Assembly: GCA_947044405.1 (NCBI GenBank)
Contig: CAMRHE010000077.1
Span: forward strand, 3,656,001-3,720,000
DNA from: Leptodactylus fallax
Lineage: Eukaryota; Chordata; Amphibia; Anura; Leptodactylidae
Length of the DNA: 64,000 bases
Direction of reading: 5' to 3'
Notes under the pieces: model-generated
Database searches by the model: none
What the model was told of the DNA's origin: nothing
The model's input: only the letters and a program-made list of their open reading frames with translations
In this document: in pieces, positions 34,441-45,408 of the stretch
Layout: every line of letters begins with the position of its first letter
Numbering within the stretch: position 1 is the stretch's first letter
Made by a program: the position numbers and the translations under genes

Positions 34441-36900
34441 TTGCACAGATCAGCATGTTCAGCAGCCTTTGGGTGCTGGAAGATGCTAGTGGGTGGGGAG
34501 CGCATACAGACTGCTCCTATTCAAGTACACGAATAGGAACTGTGCTGTACATACCCCCATTTCATTAGCAGCATCCGGCACCCGAAGGATGCTAAAATAG
34601 CTGATCTGTGCTGGGTCTGGGTGTTGGGCACTGACAGTTCACATATTGATGATGAATCCTGTAGATAGGTCATTAGTATGAAAAATCAATTTGGGGCTAG
34701 ACAAGCCTTTGGGCACTGTATAGATACAGATGTGTTTTTTTAAGTTCCAGGGGTACTGTGTACTGACAACTATATGGAACAATGTTTAGATATTTATATA
34801 CAGTAGCAGAGCGAGTGTCAGCACCCGGCTAACCTGGGTGGTTGCTTGGGCCCACTGAAGATCCCAAATGGGCATTTCATTCAATTCATCACCTTGGAAA
34901 TGGTCAGGAAGTGAGCTGTGCTACCAATTTCATTATTACTCACCTCTGTAAGCTCCCCAGATATCCTGCCCCCTTGCTGCTTTGGCACCAATGCTAACAA
35001 GGTATGTACTGGAGTAAGGAAGAGGCATGGAGTCCGGGGGATCTAATAACAGTGAGCGATAATGAAATCCGTAGCGCCACCCTGCCAACATCATACTTTG
35101 TGGGAACAAAGTGCATATTGTATATTATTGTACAGCTCCTGGCGCATCTTGCTACACATCACTAGCCAACTTCGTTGCTGTTTCCAGGTTCCAATATACT
35201 GACGGCACAGAATAATATTGCAGGTGATCCATTAGGAGAGGAAATATTAAATATTCTGTAGTATATAATATAACTTCTCTAAGCAATCCATTTGATGAAA
35301 GTTAGACCTGTATGGGAACTCTAGGAAAACCCCTGGTCTTCACACTAAGGCTACGTGCACATGAACATGCACATTGTAGGGTCCGTGGGAAAACAGCATG
35401 GATGAGACGTGGATGATATTCATGAGCTGTCTGTGCCCTCCTCATACCCATTCATTATCTTAGGTAGATACACAAGTGTCTGTATGGAGCCAAAGAAAAT
35501 AATGAGTTAGTGTGCTAGCTGTGACAAATACAATTAGTACAATGACAGAGCACACATTTATGTGTATGGAGCCTTAACCCTGAAAGGAACAATGGACTTT
35601 GCTGCAGGACGATTCCAAGGCTGCAATTCCTAGGACAGACACTGGAGCAGTGGAATTGAGTAGTGACGTGTTCAGTAACAGAGACAGAAATCATTACCAA
35701 GAAATCAATCAGAATGCAAAAAGCATGAGGATAACCAGGAATGTAGCCAGGAAATAGCCAAAAATTGGAACTAGGAGTAAAACTATAAGTACCAGGTGGG
35801 CAATGCAAAAGGACAAGGCAGGAATGTAGACAGGTATAGTGCTTGAGAAGGATATAGGTGTCTTCAAACAAACAGCCAACCTGCAGAGAGCAGTGACATT
35901 AGCTATCAGATATAAGCAACAAAACTATTATATTCCAAAGGACAACATATAAGTTATTAAGAAAGTAGTGATTTTTTTTTTAAATTTTGTTGGATAGTAT
36001 AAATATTTAGGGACAAGAGACCTCTTCCGCTGTATTTTTTCTATTATAGAATATGACTATTTAACTGATTATATGTATTATGACTAAATGGATTATAATT
36101 TATATAAATGCAGGATCTATATCTTATCATGAAATATGCATCAAATTGTGCAAATAATGTTTAGTTAAAGTCTAAAAGCATTAACCAACCATAGAAATAT
36201 GTTATGTGAAGAGCTGAAGATCTGTCTGATTCTGAGCACTAGGTGGTGTCAGAAACCCTAAAACCATAAGTACGTACACGACTCAGCTTCAAACACTTGC
36301 CATGCTTAGCTTTACCTCTTATAGGAAGCAGTTTATTGATGTTCCTTTATCATACCTTTTCACAAAGGAGGAGAGAAAAAAATAAATACAATCGTCCGAA
36401 AAAAGTAATTGACCCCTTTCTAGATATCCTCTATTTGTCAAGCTGAATGTTTTTTTATAATCCTTACACAACAACAATCATATACACATATAACCCATGC
36501 AACTGCAAAATGAATATGTTGCTGCTTTGTATGTAGTAAGATTTAAGACCACAATTTTATCTATAAGTTAGAAATGAACAAAATATATAAATTAAAAAAT
36601 AAATAGGAAGGAAATAACATTAAAATTAAACCTCCCACCCCATCTATACCATAAATGCTTTATTTTGCATGGGCTTTGCACTCCTGTGTGCATAATGCAT
36701 AATGTACAGTATTCAATCCCAAAAATAATGAATTAATTAAAAATTTAAACATTGTCCCCACTCATTGAACTTGAAATACAGGCGTCTATTAGACACACAT
36801 AAGGAACTATGAAAACAGATACCAAAGAGTGATCTCTAGAATGTGTTCTGTGTTTGTTGTATGAAATGTTGCTCTGAACACAAAATTCCGCGGAATAACG
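34441..36900. other. unassigned sequence
   Basis: Long intergenic stretch. 35341-35460 starts AAGGCTACGTGCACATGAAC, a form seen at the end of anuran MITEs. The 118-codon minus frame at 35515-35871 has no family signature. Confidence 0.35.
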
Positions 36901-36904
36901 GAAA

Positions 36905-36906
<2 letters not shown>

Positions 36907-36941
<35 letters not shown>
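36907..36941. repeat. (TA)n microsatellite
   Basis: About 17 TA units. Confidence 0.95.
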
Positions 36942-36944
<3 letters not shown>

Positions 36945-37457
36945 GTGGCTATGTGTACAAAAAGTTATCTTAATATATTGACTGAAGAACATTTCATAGA
37001 TTGATATTTCCTATTTCTATAGTTCACTTTCAGCTTTGTTCTGCAAACTGGGAGAGAGTCTACACAGGGCAAGGGATTTGATTACACCTATATTGTATTG
37101 CTGAAAACACTGCAAAAATGGCAGTACTTCACCTTTATACACTATGTATATCTCTTCCTGATTTCTGGAGGAGGGGGCTGTTCTCAGCTATACAATAAGT
37201 AATGTAATTGTCCCAAAAATACCTTTATAACCTTTCCACAGGATATGTGACAAATGTATATATGCTGGGGGTTGGCCTTCTTGGTCAGTCCCATAGATTT
37301 TGAATAGGGCAGTAGTACATGCATAACGAAGCTCCTGGGCCCCATTGCAAAATCTGTAATGGGACCCAATTTCTATCTTGTGCCATTTAGAATAGTGGTA
37401 TATTTTATATGGCAGAGGCATCCGTGGGGCCTCGGTAGAAACTGCTATCACTGCATC

Positions 37458-38416
37458 TAGAGATGGGCGAACAACTCAAGATTTGAGTTTGGGTGGTTTG
37501 GGACCAAAATTCATTTCGGATCGAACAAGTTCGGTATAAACCACTGCTTAAATTGGCGGCTTAAAGCATAGTGTATGACACTGTCAGAACCTTAAGAATG
37601 GAGATTTTTTTTCAGATTAGCAAACTCCATCACACTGTTTATTGGGTGAGGAAATAAAAAAAAAAACCTTAAATAACGGAGGTTTTATCAAATTATCGCA
37701 GATGGATTCAGCGTTTTACAGATAGAACAGCAGTTTGTATATATTTAAATAAAAAATTAAACTCTTGCCCATAAAAACCCCGAAGAAAATATCTTTCACT
37801 AACAGGACTGACTTTCTCAGTAAAAACTATGTTAAAAAATCTGTGGACAGATCAAACTTCAAAACAAACATAGACAAAAATCAGATTATAGGCAATGAAA
37901 GGGTTAATTGTCCTTTGTCTGTCTGTATTACTGCTGCAGGCTCGCAAAGCACAGATATTCTCCCTCACTCCTATCTATGATTTTTATCACTAATTTGAAT
38001 GTAATTGATTAACTCTGACTAAATTGTGTTCTAATTCTCCTACTCCTAGCTGTATTACAATCTTTGCAGCACTGTATCAGTGCTCTGTATCATGCAGTAA
38101 TAAGTAACACATGCATCCCCTATTTTCACCATCACTGATATGCTTTGTGTTCCAGCAACACAACCTTATTATATACTGTATATCAGCACTGTAAGGTGTC
38201 CACCTACCACTAACTGTTGGCTGAACGGCTGTCAAGTGGCACTAGAATGTCGCAGTGACTAACAAGACATGTGTCTTTTCCTGTGCAATATATGAGGTGG
38301 CAGTCATTTTTGTTCAACCGAGAAGAATCGGCTTTTATTTGGTTTCATTAAAAACCAAACATTTGGGAATACTCAGGTCGATCCTGGTTCATGGCTAATC
38401 GGTTCGCCCATCTCTA
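37458..38416. mobile_element. hAT-like non-autonomous element, 959 bp
   Basis: The ends are TAGAGATGGGCGAAC and its inverted copy GTTCGCCCATCTCTA. The flanks are ACTGCATC (37450-37457) and TCTGCATC (38417-38424), matching at 7 of 8 positions. The ends resemble the 412-bp element at 31586. No transposase frame is present. Confidence 0.85.
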
Positions 38417-38563
38417 TCTGCATCCCCTATAGCTATGCCCCTTGGCACTAGTGCACATATTTGATCACTGTTCCATTTAAGTGTAAAACCCTTGTTCTTG
38501 TGATACTGTATGTGGGGAATCCAGCAGATGGACACCTAGCAATTATGCTGGGCATTCATCACT

Positions 38564-38672
38564 AGAGATGGGTGAACTGACTTGTACTGAGCTGAGTTAG
38601 ACCCGAATATTACACATTTTTATATATTTTTTTTTTTTTTTATGAAACTGAACAAATGGAGATTCATCTCTA
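38564..38672. repeat. short hAT-like remnant
   Basis: It starts TAGAGATGGGTGAAC and ends TTCATCTCTA; the flanking 8-mers do not match. Probably a deleted or fused copy. Confidence 0.45.
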
Positions 38673-38693
38673 GCAAACTAAAATGGCTCCTGC

Positions 38694-38731
38694 ATTATAC
38701 TCTGGGGTCTGAAGAGACCCCAGAGTATAAT
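38694..38731. repeat. perfect 17-bp hairpin
   Basis: ATTATACTCTGGGGTCT, then GAAG, then the exact inverted copy AGACCCCAGAGTATAAT. It follows the hAT-like remnant closely. Confidence 0.9.
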
Positions 38732-39212
38732 AGGTGGATGTCTAGGGGAGGTGACAAAAATAACAAAACCTTCATACTCATGTTCTGTTACCTTCTTTGG
38801 TTCTCCTTGGTGACATCTGGCATACTCCAGTGATGTCATGCTTCTGTGATTGGGCCTCAACGATGACATGGGCACGCCTGTGACGTTACGCCGTACTTTA
38901 TACAGCATACATTTTTTTTGTGCTAACTTTCGCAGAAGTTATGGTGAGTTACCACACATGGATTAGCCCCAAGTTTTCCAACAGATAAATCCAGTATGTG
39001 CACATTGCCTCCCATTCACTGCAGATTCCATATTTTGCATACACCCTACTTCACTGTCTACAGACAATACAGATGTAGAAGTTTGTATCTACCCAATGAA
39101 AAAGCAACTCTTACATTAAACCCTTGAGAACATGATGATTTTCAGTTTGTTTTATTCTTGTTTTTTTTTCATGTTCTAAAAGCCCTAGTCATTTGACGGC
39201 TTGGTTTTTGCA

Positions 39213-39570
39213 GGACCCCAGGGATATAATAATAGCACCAAAACTAACCGGAGTGCCGAACCTCACAAATATTCGTCAAAACAAATTTTGTGATCAACAG
39301 GGGCCCCGGGTGTTGGACTCCCACTGATCTCTTAGATTGTTAGGACCCAGCAGGTCAGATGTTTACCAGAACATGCTGCTTCCAGTATTGTTTACATGCT
39401 GGTGCGGTGCTGCTCACTCACCATATTCTTGATAACCGCAGTTGTGGCTACTATAGTTGTATCCCTTTCAAGTATCTGAGATACCACTGCAGCAACCATA
39501 AGAATACGCTGTAGGGAGGGGGCCCTGGTAAAAGTTTGCACCGATGTCCACAAGAGTTTAGTTACGCCAC
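39213..39570 (+). repeat. dispersed repeat copy 2
   Basis: It matches 33535-34440 but lacks the minisatellite-bearing middle; ACAAATTTTGTG runs straight into ATCAACAGGGG. Same strand as copy 1. Confidence 0.75.
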
Positions 39571-39955
39571 TGGGCCCAAAGGTATCTCTACAACATGAAA
39601 AGGCACCAAAATAATAGACTGATTATGGTAAGTGGAGGCTCTTCTACAAATTTTGCATTGCGACCCATGAACTTCAAATTATGGCGCCAAGAGGCACCAC
39701 ATTTCCTGTTCCATTGCTTTGCCAACACTTTAGTTCACCTCCTTGGGGTGCTCCACCACCATAGCACAGGTAATTCATTACCTGTAAGATCGGGGTAGGA
39801 CAGAGTGGAGAGACTCGGAGAGCGGAACACTACCTTGGTTCATATGACCCACATATGTCCATCAAAAGTATCCCAGGACCAGGTAAGTCTTTTGATACGC
39901 CCCAGACAACCCCATTAGCACCTTACTGTCACAGGCAGTTTCACTCTTTATTCAT

Positions 39956-40160
39956 GGGGCAGCATGATGGCTCAGTGGTTAGTACTGTTGTCTTGCAGCG
40001 CTGAGGTCCTATGTTCAGGTCCAACCAAAAGCAACAGCTGCAAAGACATACCGATAGGGAACGTAGTTTGTGAGCCCGAAATGGAGCACTGATTGACAAT
40101 GTCTGTAAAGCGTCGTGGAATATGCTGGAGCTATACAAGTAATCAAAAATAAATAAGTCT
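39956..40160 (+). repeat. SINE-like repeat with a tRNA-type head, copy 1
   Basis: It begins GGGGCAGCATGATGGCTCAGTGGTTAG (A-box-like TGGCTCAGTGG), then TGTTCAGGTCCAACC (B-box-like), AAAGACATACCGATAG and an A-rich end (AATCAAAAATAAATAAG). A second, decayed copy is at 60113-60290. This head is widespread in fish and amphibian genomes; the exact family is not assigned. Confidence 0.65.
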
Positions 40161-40666
40161 TTTTTTTTTTTTAAACCCCTCCTTTTGAGAGCCATGTTCT
40201 CCCAGTGCTGAAACTGCACAGGGGGCGTCCCCTGTGTTCTCCTCAGATGCATTTTTGAACTTACCGCGCTGCCTCTCTTCTTCTTTAGAAGATGCCTCTT
40301 CTTGGCTTCATCCTTCGTTCTTGAGACATGCGCCGACTGCGCATGGCCATTCGGGCATTTTCCTGTGGCCTATTACACGTACTGAATGCGCTGTATGTAA
40401 TAGGCCACAGAAAAATGGCCGAACGAAGACTCATACAAGGATTAGGGACAAGAATCTCTCACATTGAGGAGAGCACCAGTGAAGGTGTGTAGAGATTTTA
40501 ATTGCCTTTCGCCCTCTACTTAGCATCTACATATCACAAGGCATTATGGGAAAGGAGCTGGGGAGCTCATGCGCCCTCTATTGGATGTAACAGATCCTCA
40601 ATTTGCTTTTGACTCACCGAGCCTTAAGACAGCAAAAGGGATCTTAGCCAAGCCAATTTCACTTAT

Positions 40667-40711
40667 CTGCATACAGCGCTGTTTCCGGATTGTTGTCCTT
40701 CATCAGTACAG
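40667..40711 (-). ncRNA. hammerhead ribozyme, unit 1
   Basis: On the minus strand it has the same 45-base sequence as unit 4: CTGTA, then CTGATGA, a small GGA/TCC stem, GAAAC, CAGC/GCTG, and GTA^TGCAG. See unit 4 for the pairing. Confidence 0.8.
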
Positions 40712-40978
40712 AGCAAAGTGAATTGGCTGGCTTAGTGGGAGGCAATGAGTGGGTTAGGGACAAGAATCTCTCACATTGAGGAGAGCACCAGTGAAGGTGT
40801 GTAGAGATTTTAATTGCCTTTCGCCCTCTACTTAGCATCTACATATCACAAGGCATTATGGGAAAGGAGCTGGGGAGCTCATGCGCCCTCTATTGGATGT
40901 AACAGATCCTCAATTTGCTTTTGACTCACCGAGCCTTAAGACAGCAAAAGGGATCTTAGCCAAGCCAATTTCACTTAT

Positions 40979-41023
40979 CTGCATACAGCGCTGTTTCCGG
41001 ATTGTTGTCCTTCATCAGTACAG
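40979..41023 (-). ncRNA. hammerhead ribozyme, unit 2
   Basis: Identical core, 312 bp from unit 1, so self-cleavage at both sites would release a monomer of 312 nt. Confidence 0.8.
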
Positions 41024-41159
41024 AGCAAAGTGAATTGGCTGGCTTAGTGGGAGGCAATTAAAATCTCTACACACCTTCACTGGTGCTCTCCTCAATGTGA
41101 GAGATTCTTGTCCCTAACCCACTCATTGCCTCCCACTAAGCCAGCCAATTCACTTTGCT

Positions 41160-41202
41160 CTGTACTGATGAAGGACAACAATCCGAACAGCGCTGTATGC
41201 AG
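41160..41202 (+). ncRNA. hammerhead ribozyme, unit 3, core damaged
   Basis: Same as unit 4 except that CCGGAAACAGC is CCGAACAGC here: two bases are gone from the conserved GAAA strand. Loss of those bases should abolish cleavage. Confidence 0.75.
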
Positions 41203-41469
41203 ATAAGTGAAATTGGCTTGGCTAAGATCCCTTTTGCTGTCTTAAGGCTCAGTGAGTCAAAAGCAAATTGAGGATCTGTTACATCCAATAGAGGGCGCAT
41301 GAGCTCCCCAGCTCTTTTCCCATAATGCCTTGTGATATGTAGATGCTAAGTAGAGGGCGAAAGACAATTAAAATCTCTACACACCTTCACTGGTGCTCTC
41401 CTCAATGTGAGAGATTCTTGTCCCTAACCCACTCATTGCCTCCCACTAAGCCAGCCAATTCACTTTGCT

Positions 41470-41514
41470 CTGTACTGATGAAGGACAACAATCCGGAAAC
41501 AGCGCTGTATGCAG
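41470..41514 (+). ncRNA. hammerhead ribozyme, unit 4, core complete
   Basis: Self-cleaving RNA. Stem I: CTGTA (41470-41474) with TGCAG (41510-41514), including one G-U pair. Core strand CTGATGA at 41475-41481. Stem II: GGA (41483-41485) with TCC (41492-41494), loop CAACAA; the first position beside the core is an A-G opposition instead of the usual G-C. Core strand GAAA at 41496-41499. Stem III: CAGC (41500-41503) next to GCTG (41504-41507), self-complementary with no loop, so two molecules or two units would pair as a dimer. The predicted cleavage triplet is GTA, after 41509. Open ends in stem I make it type I. The short stem III is typical of retrozyme, satellite-DNA and Penelope hammerheads. 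Confidence 0.82.
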
Positions 41515-41905
41515 ATAAGTGAAATTGGCTTGGCTAAGATCCCTTTTGCTGTCTTAAGGCTCGGTGAGTCAAAAGCAAATTGAGGATCTGTTACATCCAA
41601 GAGAGGGCGCATGAGCTCCCCAGCTCCTTTCCCATAATGCCTTGTCATACAAGGATGACATCAAGAAGAAGCGTCTGCTAAAGAAGAAGAGAGGCAGCGT
41701 AGTAAGTTAAAAAATGCGTCTGAGGAGCGCACAGGGAACGCCCCCTGTACATTCTGAACATGCATTTGCATAAAGATAAAAATCAACATTTCTTCTAAAC
41801 GGCAGCGAGGAGCGAAACAACAAAGGTAGGAGACTAATAGCCTTTATAAAGGCTGTTACGACGTGGCTTCAGTTAAAAACATGTTTCCCCAATGACAGAA
41901 TCCCT

Positions 41906-41948
41906 TTAACAGTCTTTCAAGACTTTTGCATGTAAAAGATTATCTAAT
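41906..41948 (+). repeat. 43-bp direct repeat, copy 1
   Basis: TTAACAGTCTTTCAAGACTTTTGC and what follows recur at 45366-45408 with about three small differences. The pair encloses the LINE remnant. Confidence 0.8.
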
Positions 41949-42253
41949 TTACAACAATTGAAATAAGTCTGTATGCTGTCCAATATATAAAAGAACTGGA
42001 CAGCATAAAAACAAACAACTACAACAGTGCTGCAAAGTCCATAGCAGAAGCAAAGTACGAGACAGAAGAAATCCAGAAGAGAATCCAGGCCGAGGAGCCA
42101 TGAAAGAGACAGAATCGATCTGACCTGTAGAGGGCGAGAGCAAATAAAAACAGTACTAAAATACAGTTCTATCTAATCCATATACCGTAACCATAGACGG
42201 TCTGTGAGATAATGTGAAGGTAAAAAATACTAGTAAGGTTATGGGCACTCTCA

Positions 42254-43560
42254 TTAGTCCCAACAATTAAGCAATAAAAGTATTAACGGCAGTACGAAAG
42301 TCAGCAGGGAATTACACCAAGATCCACAAACTTTTGGGAATTTTTTAGGGCAACCCCTACCTTTATATACTATTTGATTATATGGCAAGACAGAGTAAAC
42401 TAGTTTTCTCCACATAGACAAGGAGGGAGGGTGCGGAGCCATCCAATGTAAGACAATAGCCATTCTAGCTAAAACTAAGGATTCCCGCAAAAAGATACGA
42501 GAGTAGTGCGGCCACATTTCCTCGTCGAGGATACCAAATAAGCATATTTCAGGGGAGAGTGGAACAGGGGTGCCTAATATGTCTGACAGGAGGTCTATGA
42601 CCTCAGTCCAAAAACCTTTAACTATAGGGCATTCCCAGATCATATGCCAAAAATCAGAGTACATGACAGAACAACACAGTCACCCGGGATGTTGCAGGAG
42701 TCCCATTTTATGCAGATGTGCAGGGGTCAAATAGCTTTGATGCAATATATACACTTGGATGAACTTATTGTTAACAGCTATGGATACATATTGCGTTGAT
42801 TCCAGAAGTTCTGAATATGTGTCATCAGTGAGAGTAGGAATAAGAGTGCACCATTTTAGTAAAGCAGGTGCATCTAAATGAGACATCTTGACCTGTATAT
42901 AAGTATATAAGCATAAGTATATGAGTATATAAGCACAAGATAAGACTTTGTTGACCTTGAGACCTAAGTACTCCTATAAGAGGATATGTAGGAATTAACA
43001 CATTCAATGAAGGGAACTGCGTGAACATGCCGTGCCCGATCTTAAGGAATCTATAAAATTGGGTACAGGGAATATTACATAGTGTGCTCAGGGAGTTAAA
43101 AGATCGGAACATGCCCTGGTCAAAAACATCGCCCAAGGACACAACTCCGAACTGCTCCCAACTCAGGGAGCAGTTCGGAGTTGTATCAGGGAGGGCAAAA
43201 AGTTTGTTCAAACCTGGATTATCCTACAGTGGGGGTTTGATAGGAACATCATTGTAAGCCGCCACTTGCTTAACCTGTTGCCAGACCTGTTTTGCCAATT
43301 TGTGAATGGGCAGAAATCTACCTCTGTATAGATGTGGGTTCTCCAACACTGGCCATAGGTTGGGATTATTTAAGTAATGTGCTAAGTAAGCCTCTGGGCC
43401 AGGTAGAGGGTCTGCTAGTAACCATACTTTAAACTTAACTCTAAAGTGACTGAGGAGTGGGTATGCATTTAAACTCAAGAAGTGTCTATGGTTATTGGAA
43501 ATATGGATTCCCTAGTATTTGCAGGTGTCCATGATCTTAAGACCATTTCCAGGAAATTTT
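42254..43560 (-). pseudogene. L1/Tx1-type LINE, ORF2 C-terminal remnant
   Basis: The frames run from right to left: 43478-43224 (PLPGPEAYLAHYLNNPNLWP), 43211-42825, 42886-42680 (NNKFIQVYILHQSYLTPAHL) and 42664-42254 (FWHMIWECPIVKGFW, RGCPKKFPKVCGSWC). The last has the C-terminal pattern of L1-like ORF2 proteins after the reverse transcriptase, with a decayed Cys-His cluster just before FWHMIWECP. Endonuclease and reverse-transcriptase catalytic domains are absent; 5' truncation near 43560 is usual for LINE insertions. Several frameshifts are present. The 3' untranslated part would lie at 41950-42250. Confidence 0.82.
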
Positions 43561-44819
43561 TATATTATACTGTATATTTTATAATTGGGGGTAGCAGCAG
43601 GATGGAGATGTTATGTAGGTGACAACAACGTGAATCGGAGCCTGGAAAAGTGAAGAGCCAAAGATGTTTGTGTTACAAATGTTGCAGAGACAAGTCATAT
43701 CTGGACGAAGTGGTCATGGTGGTCCAGATGGAAGAGATGAGAAATGTGAACGATTACAGTCAGAGACGTCACCTATTATCTCTACTGCTTTAGTTTGTGC
43801 GTTGCCTGGATTTTTGGTGTAGGATACCGTATTTTTGGGGGCCAGCTAATAGCGCTACTCATGATATTATACCAGCATTGAGAGGCACTTACTATTTGTG
43901 GCATCCCCATGTCAATTTATCCATATTTATTTTGGATGGTTGCGCTATATCACCTCTGCTAGTGGTTATGTATCTTTGAGCTAGCAAATAGTTTTTGATC
44001 TGTTTTAGCAGTACTGGGAGATGGAGTTTTGAAATTCTTCATCTCTTTAGGCTAATATTTATTGGGATACTGCTATATATTCATATATACGGGGGACATG
44101 AGTATTGGTGGACCTCCTAATATACTTGTGTTATATTTGGGGTATTTTTAACTATATTCAATATAAGTTGAGTTTTATACGTTAATTAGGATCATTCAGC
44201 CATCTTGATTTAGTCTGTGAATAGGACTTTTTATTGGTATCATTTTGGTTTACATGCAAAAATGTGATCATTTTTCGTAAGACGTGATGAACAAACAGCA
44301 ATTTTGGTATTTTTAAGGGTTTTTTTTTTTCACAGTAGCCTCCTTCCACGTTAAATAACAAAGTTATTATAGCTCTGCTGGTTACATATGAGACAATATT
44401 AAAAGTGGGTTTTTAAATATATTTTATATAATAATAGAAGAAAGAGTCTTTTTTGTTTTTGTATCCTTTTTTTATTTTTTTTACATTTAATTCAACTTAT
44501 TTTTCTTTGATTGCTAGTCCAACTAGGGAGCGTAATATGTGATTATTTAATTGTTTATACAATACCTGGATACTTCTGCATTGCGGTGTATTTTTTCTAT
44601 CATCATTGACTGTGGCAATTAATAGGTTAAACAGCTTGCATCAGAGTTTTCTCTGATACTGGCCATTGCAGTGGGAAATCAGCTATAAATCACATTTGGG
44701 TTCCAAGGGTGATCCCATGGATACAGCTCCTGTGCCTCTACAGTTACCTTAATGTACAAAGATGTATTTTGTGAGACAGGTCCATGCAGATCATGAACAA
44801 GAAAATCAAATATGAAAGG
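43561..44819. other. unassigned; possible decayed dispersed repeat at 44230-44800
   Basis: 44231-44800 has the layout of the TTAACC repeat interior (AAAAATGTGATCATTTTTCG, T-runs, GGTTAAACAGC), but the match is weak. The rest is unassigned. Confidence 0.35.
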
Positions 44820-45250
44820 GTTAAAAGGGTTGTCCCACTAGTAACTATCATATTCATTATATAGATCATGAAAAATGAACAAGCTTTACTATTTACACTC
44901 TGTAAGAAAACTGATCCAGTGAAGAGTTATGACATTTACTTACTTAGTATAGTGCCACCTGGTGTTCAAAGTGTATAGCAATGTAAACCTCCACGTAATG
45001 AGCTGAATGATGGTGGACATGAATGCTCAGTCTCCTTATAGCAGATACCTGCATAGTTAACCTCAAGGACTTGTTTATTCCTCTGCCATTCAGTGCAGTC
45101 ATTGTGGTGGTGCCTGGTCCTGTTATCTTGTCCTGCAGTGATAACCTGCTGTACATGCGACTGCTGCAGCAATTGGCTTGGCCTCAGCAATTGTGTGCAG
45201 TATATGCAGACATGATAATTAAAGCTACGATTTACCAGATTGCCTGATTC
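44820..45250 (+). repeat. TTAA-started MITE, one end seen
   Basis: It begins TTAAAAGGGTTGTCCCACTAG, a typical left end of TTAAAGGGGTTGTCC-type anuran MITEs. The right end was not found, so the limit is approximate. Confidence 0.5.
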
Positions 45251-45365
45251 TGTCCAGCATCAAGGATTAGCAAGCAGCACCAAGGGGAACACATGGAAGC
45301 AAAAATATATGAAAAAGGTTGATATGTTGAAAATATTAAATATTAAATAATTATATTAACGTATA

Positions 45366-45408
45366 TTAACAGTCTTTCAAGACTTTTGCTATGTAAATGA
45401 TATCTAAT
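45366..45408 (+). repeat. 43-bp direct repeat, copy 2
   Basis: Partner of 41906-41948. Confidence 0.8.

Larger units (their letters stand above)
40443..41644. mobile_element. hammerhead-ribozyme array, retrozyme/Penelope-like insertion
   Basis: Four copies of a unit of about 311 bp: two in tandem on the minus strand (period 312: the TTAGGGACAAGAATC phrase at 40442 and 40754), then two in tandem on the plus strand (CAATTAAAATCTCTAC at 41055 and 41365). The last unit is truncated at CATAATGCCTTG. Perfect 12-bp direct repeats TCATACAAGGAT flank it (40431-40442 and 41645-41656). Each unit contains one 45-nt hammerhead-type sequence. There is no coding frame. Tandem ribozyme units with a 12-bp target duplication are what non-autonomous relatives of Penelope elements (retrozymes) would leave. 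The inverted junction near 41057 suggests template switching or twin initiation during insertion. Unit-to-unit similarity is very high, so it is young. Confidence 0.82.
40170..41909. repeat. palindromic MITE (TTAA type), host of the ribozyme array
   Basis: The left arm (40195-40312: CAGGGGGCGTCCCCTGTG, GCTGCCTCTCTTCTTCTTTAG) has its inverted copy at 41660-41775. The natural centre of the palindrome is at about 40380, where GTGGCCTATTACA faces TGTAATAGGCCAC. The right end reads CAATGACAGAATCCCTTTAA (41890-41909), a TTAA-ended terminus; the matching left terminus seems lost. The right arm is cut at 40442/41645 by the insertion described next. Confidence 0.8.

Noticed and set aside
35515..35871. 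118-codon Cys-rich minus frame
   Set aside because: No signal of a secreted Cys-rich family; the region looks like decayed repeat.
40443..41644. Reading the ~311-bp units as an ordinary satellite or CRISPR-like array
   Set aside because: Units change strand halfway, are bounded by a 12-bp duplication, and each contains a hammerhead core; an insertion fits better. There are no spacers as in CRISPR.
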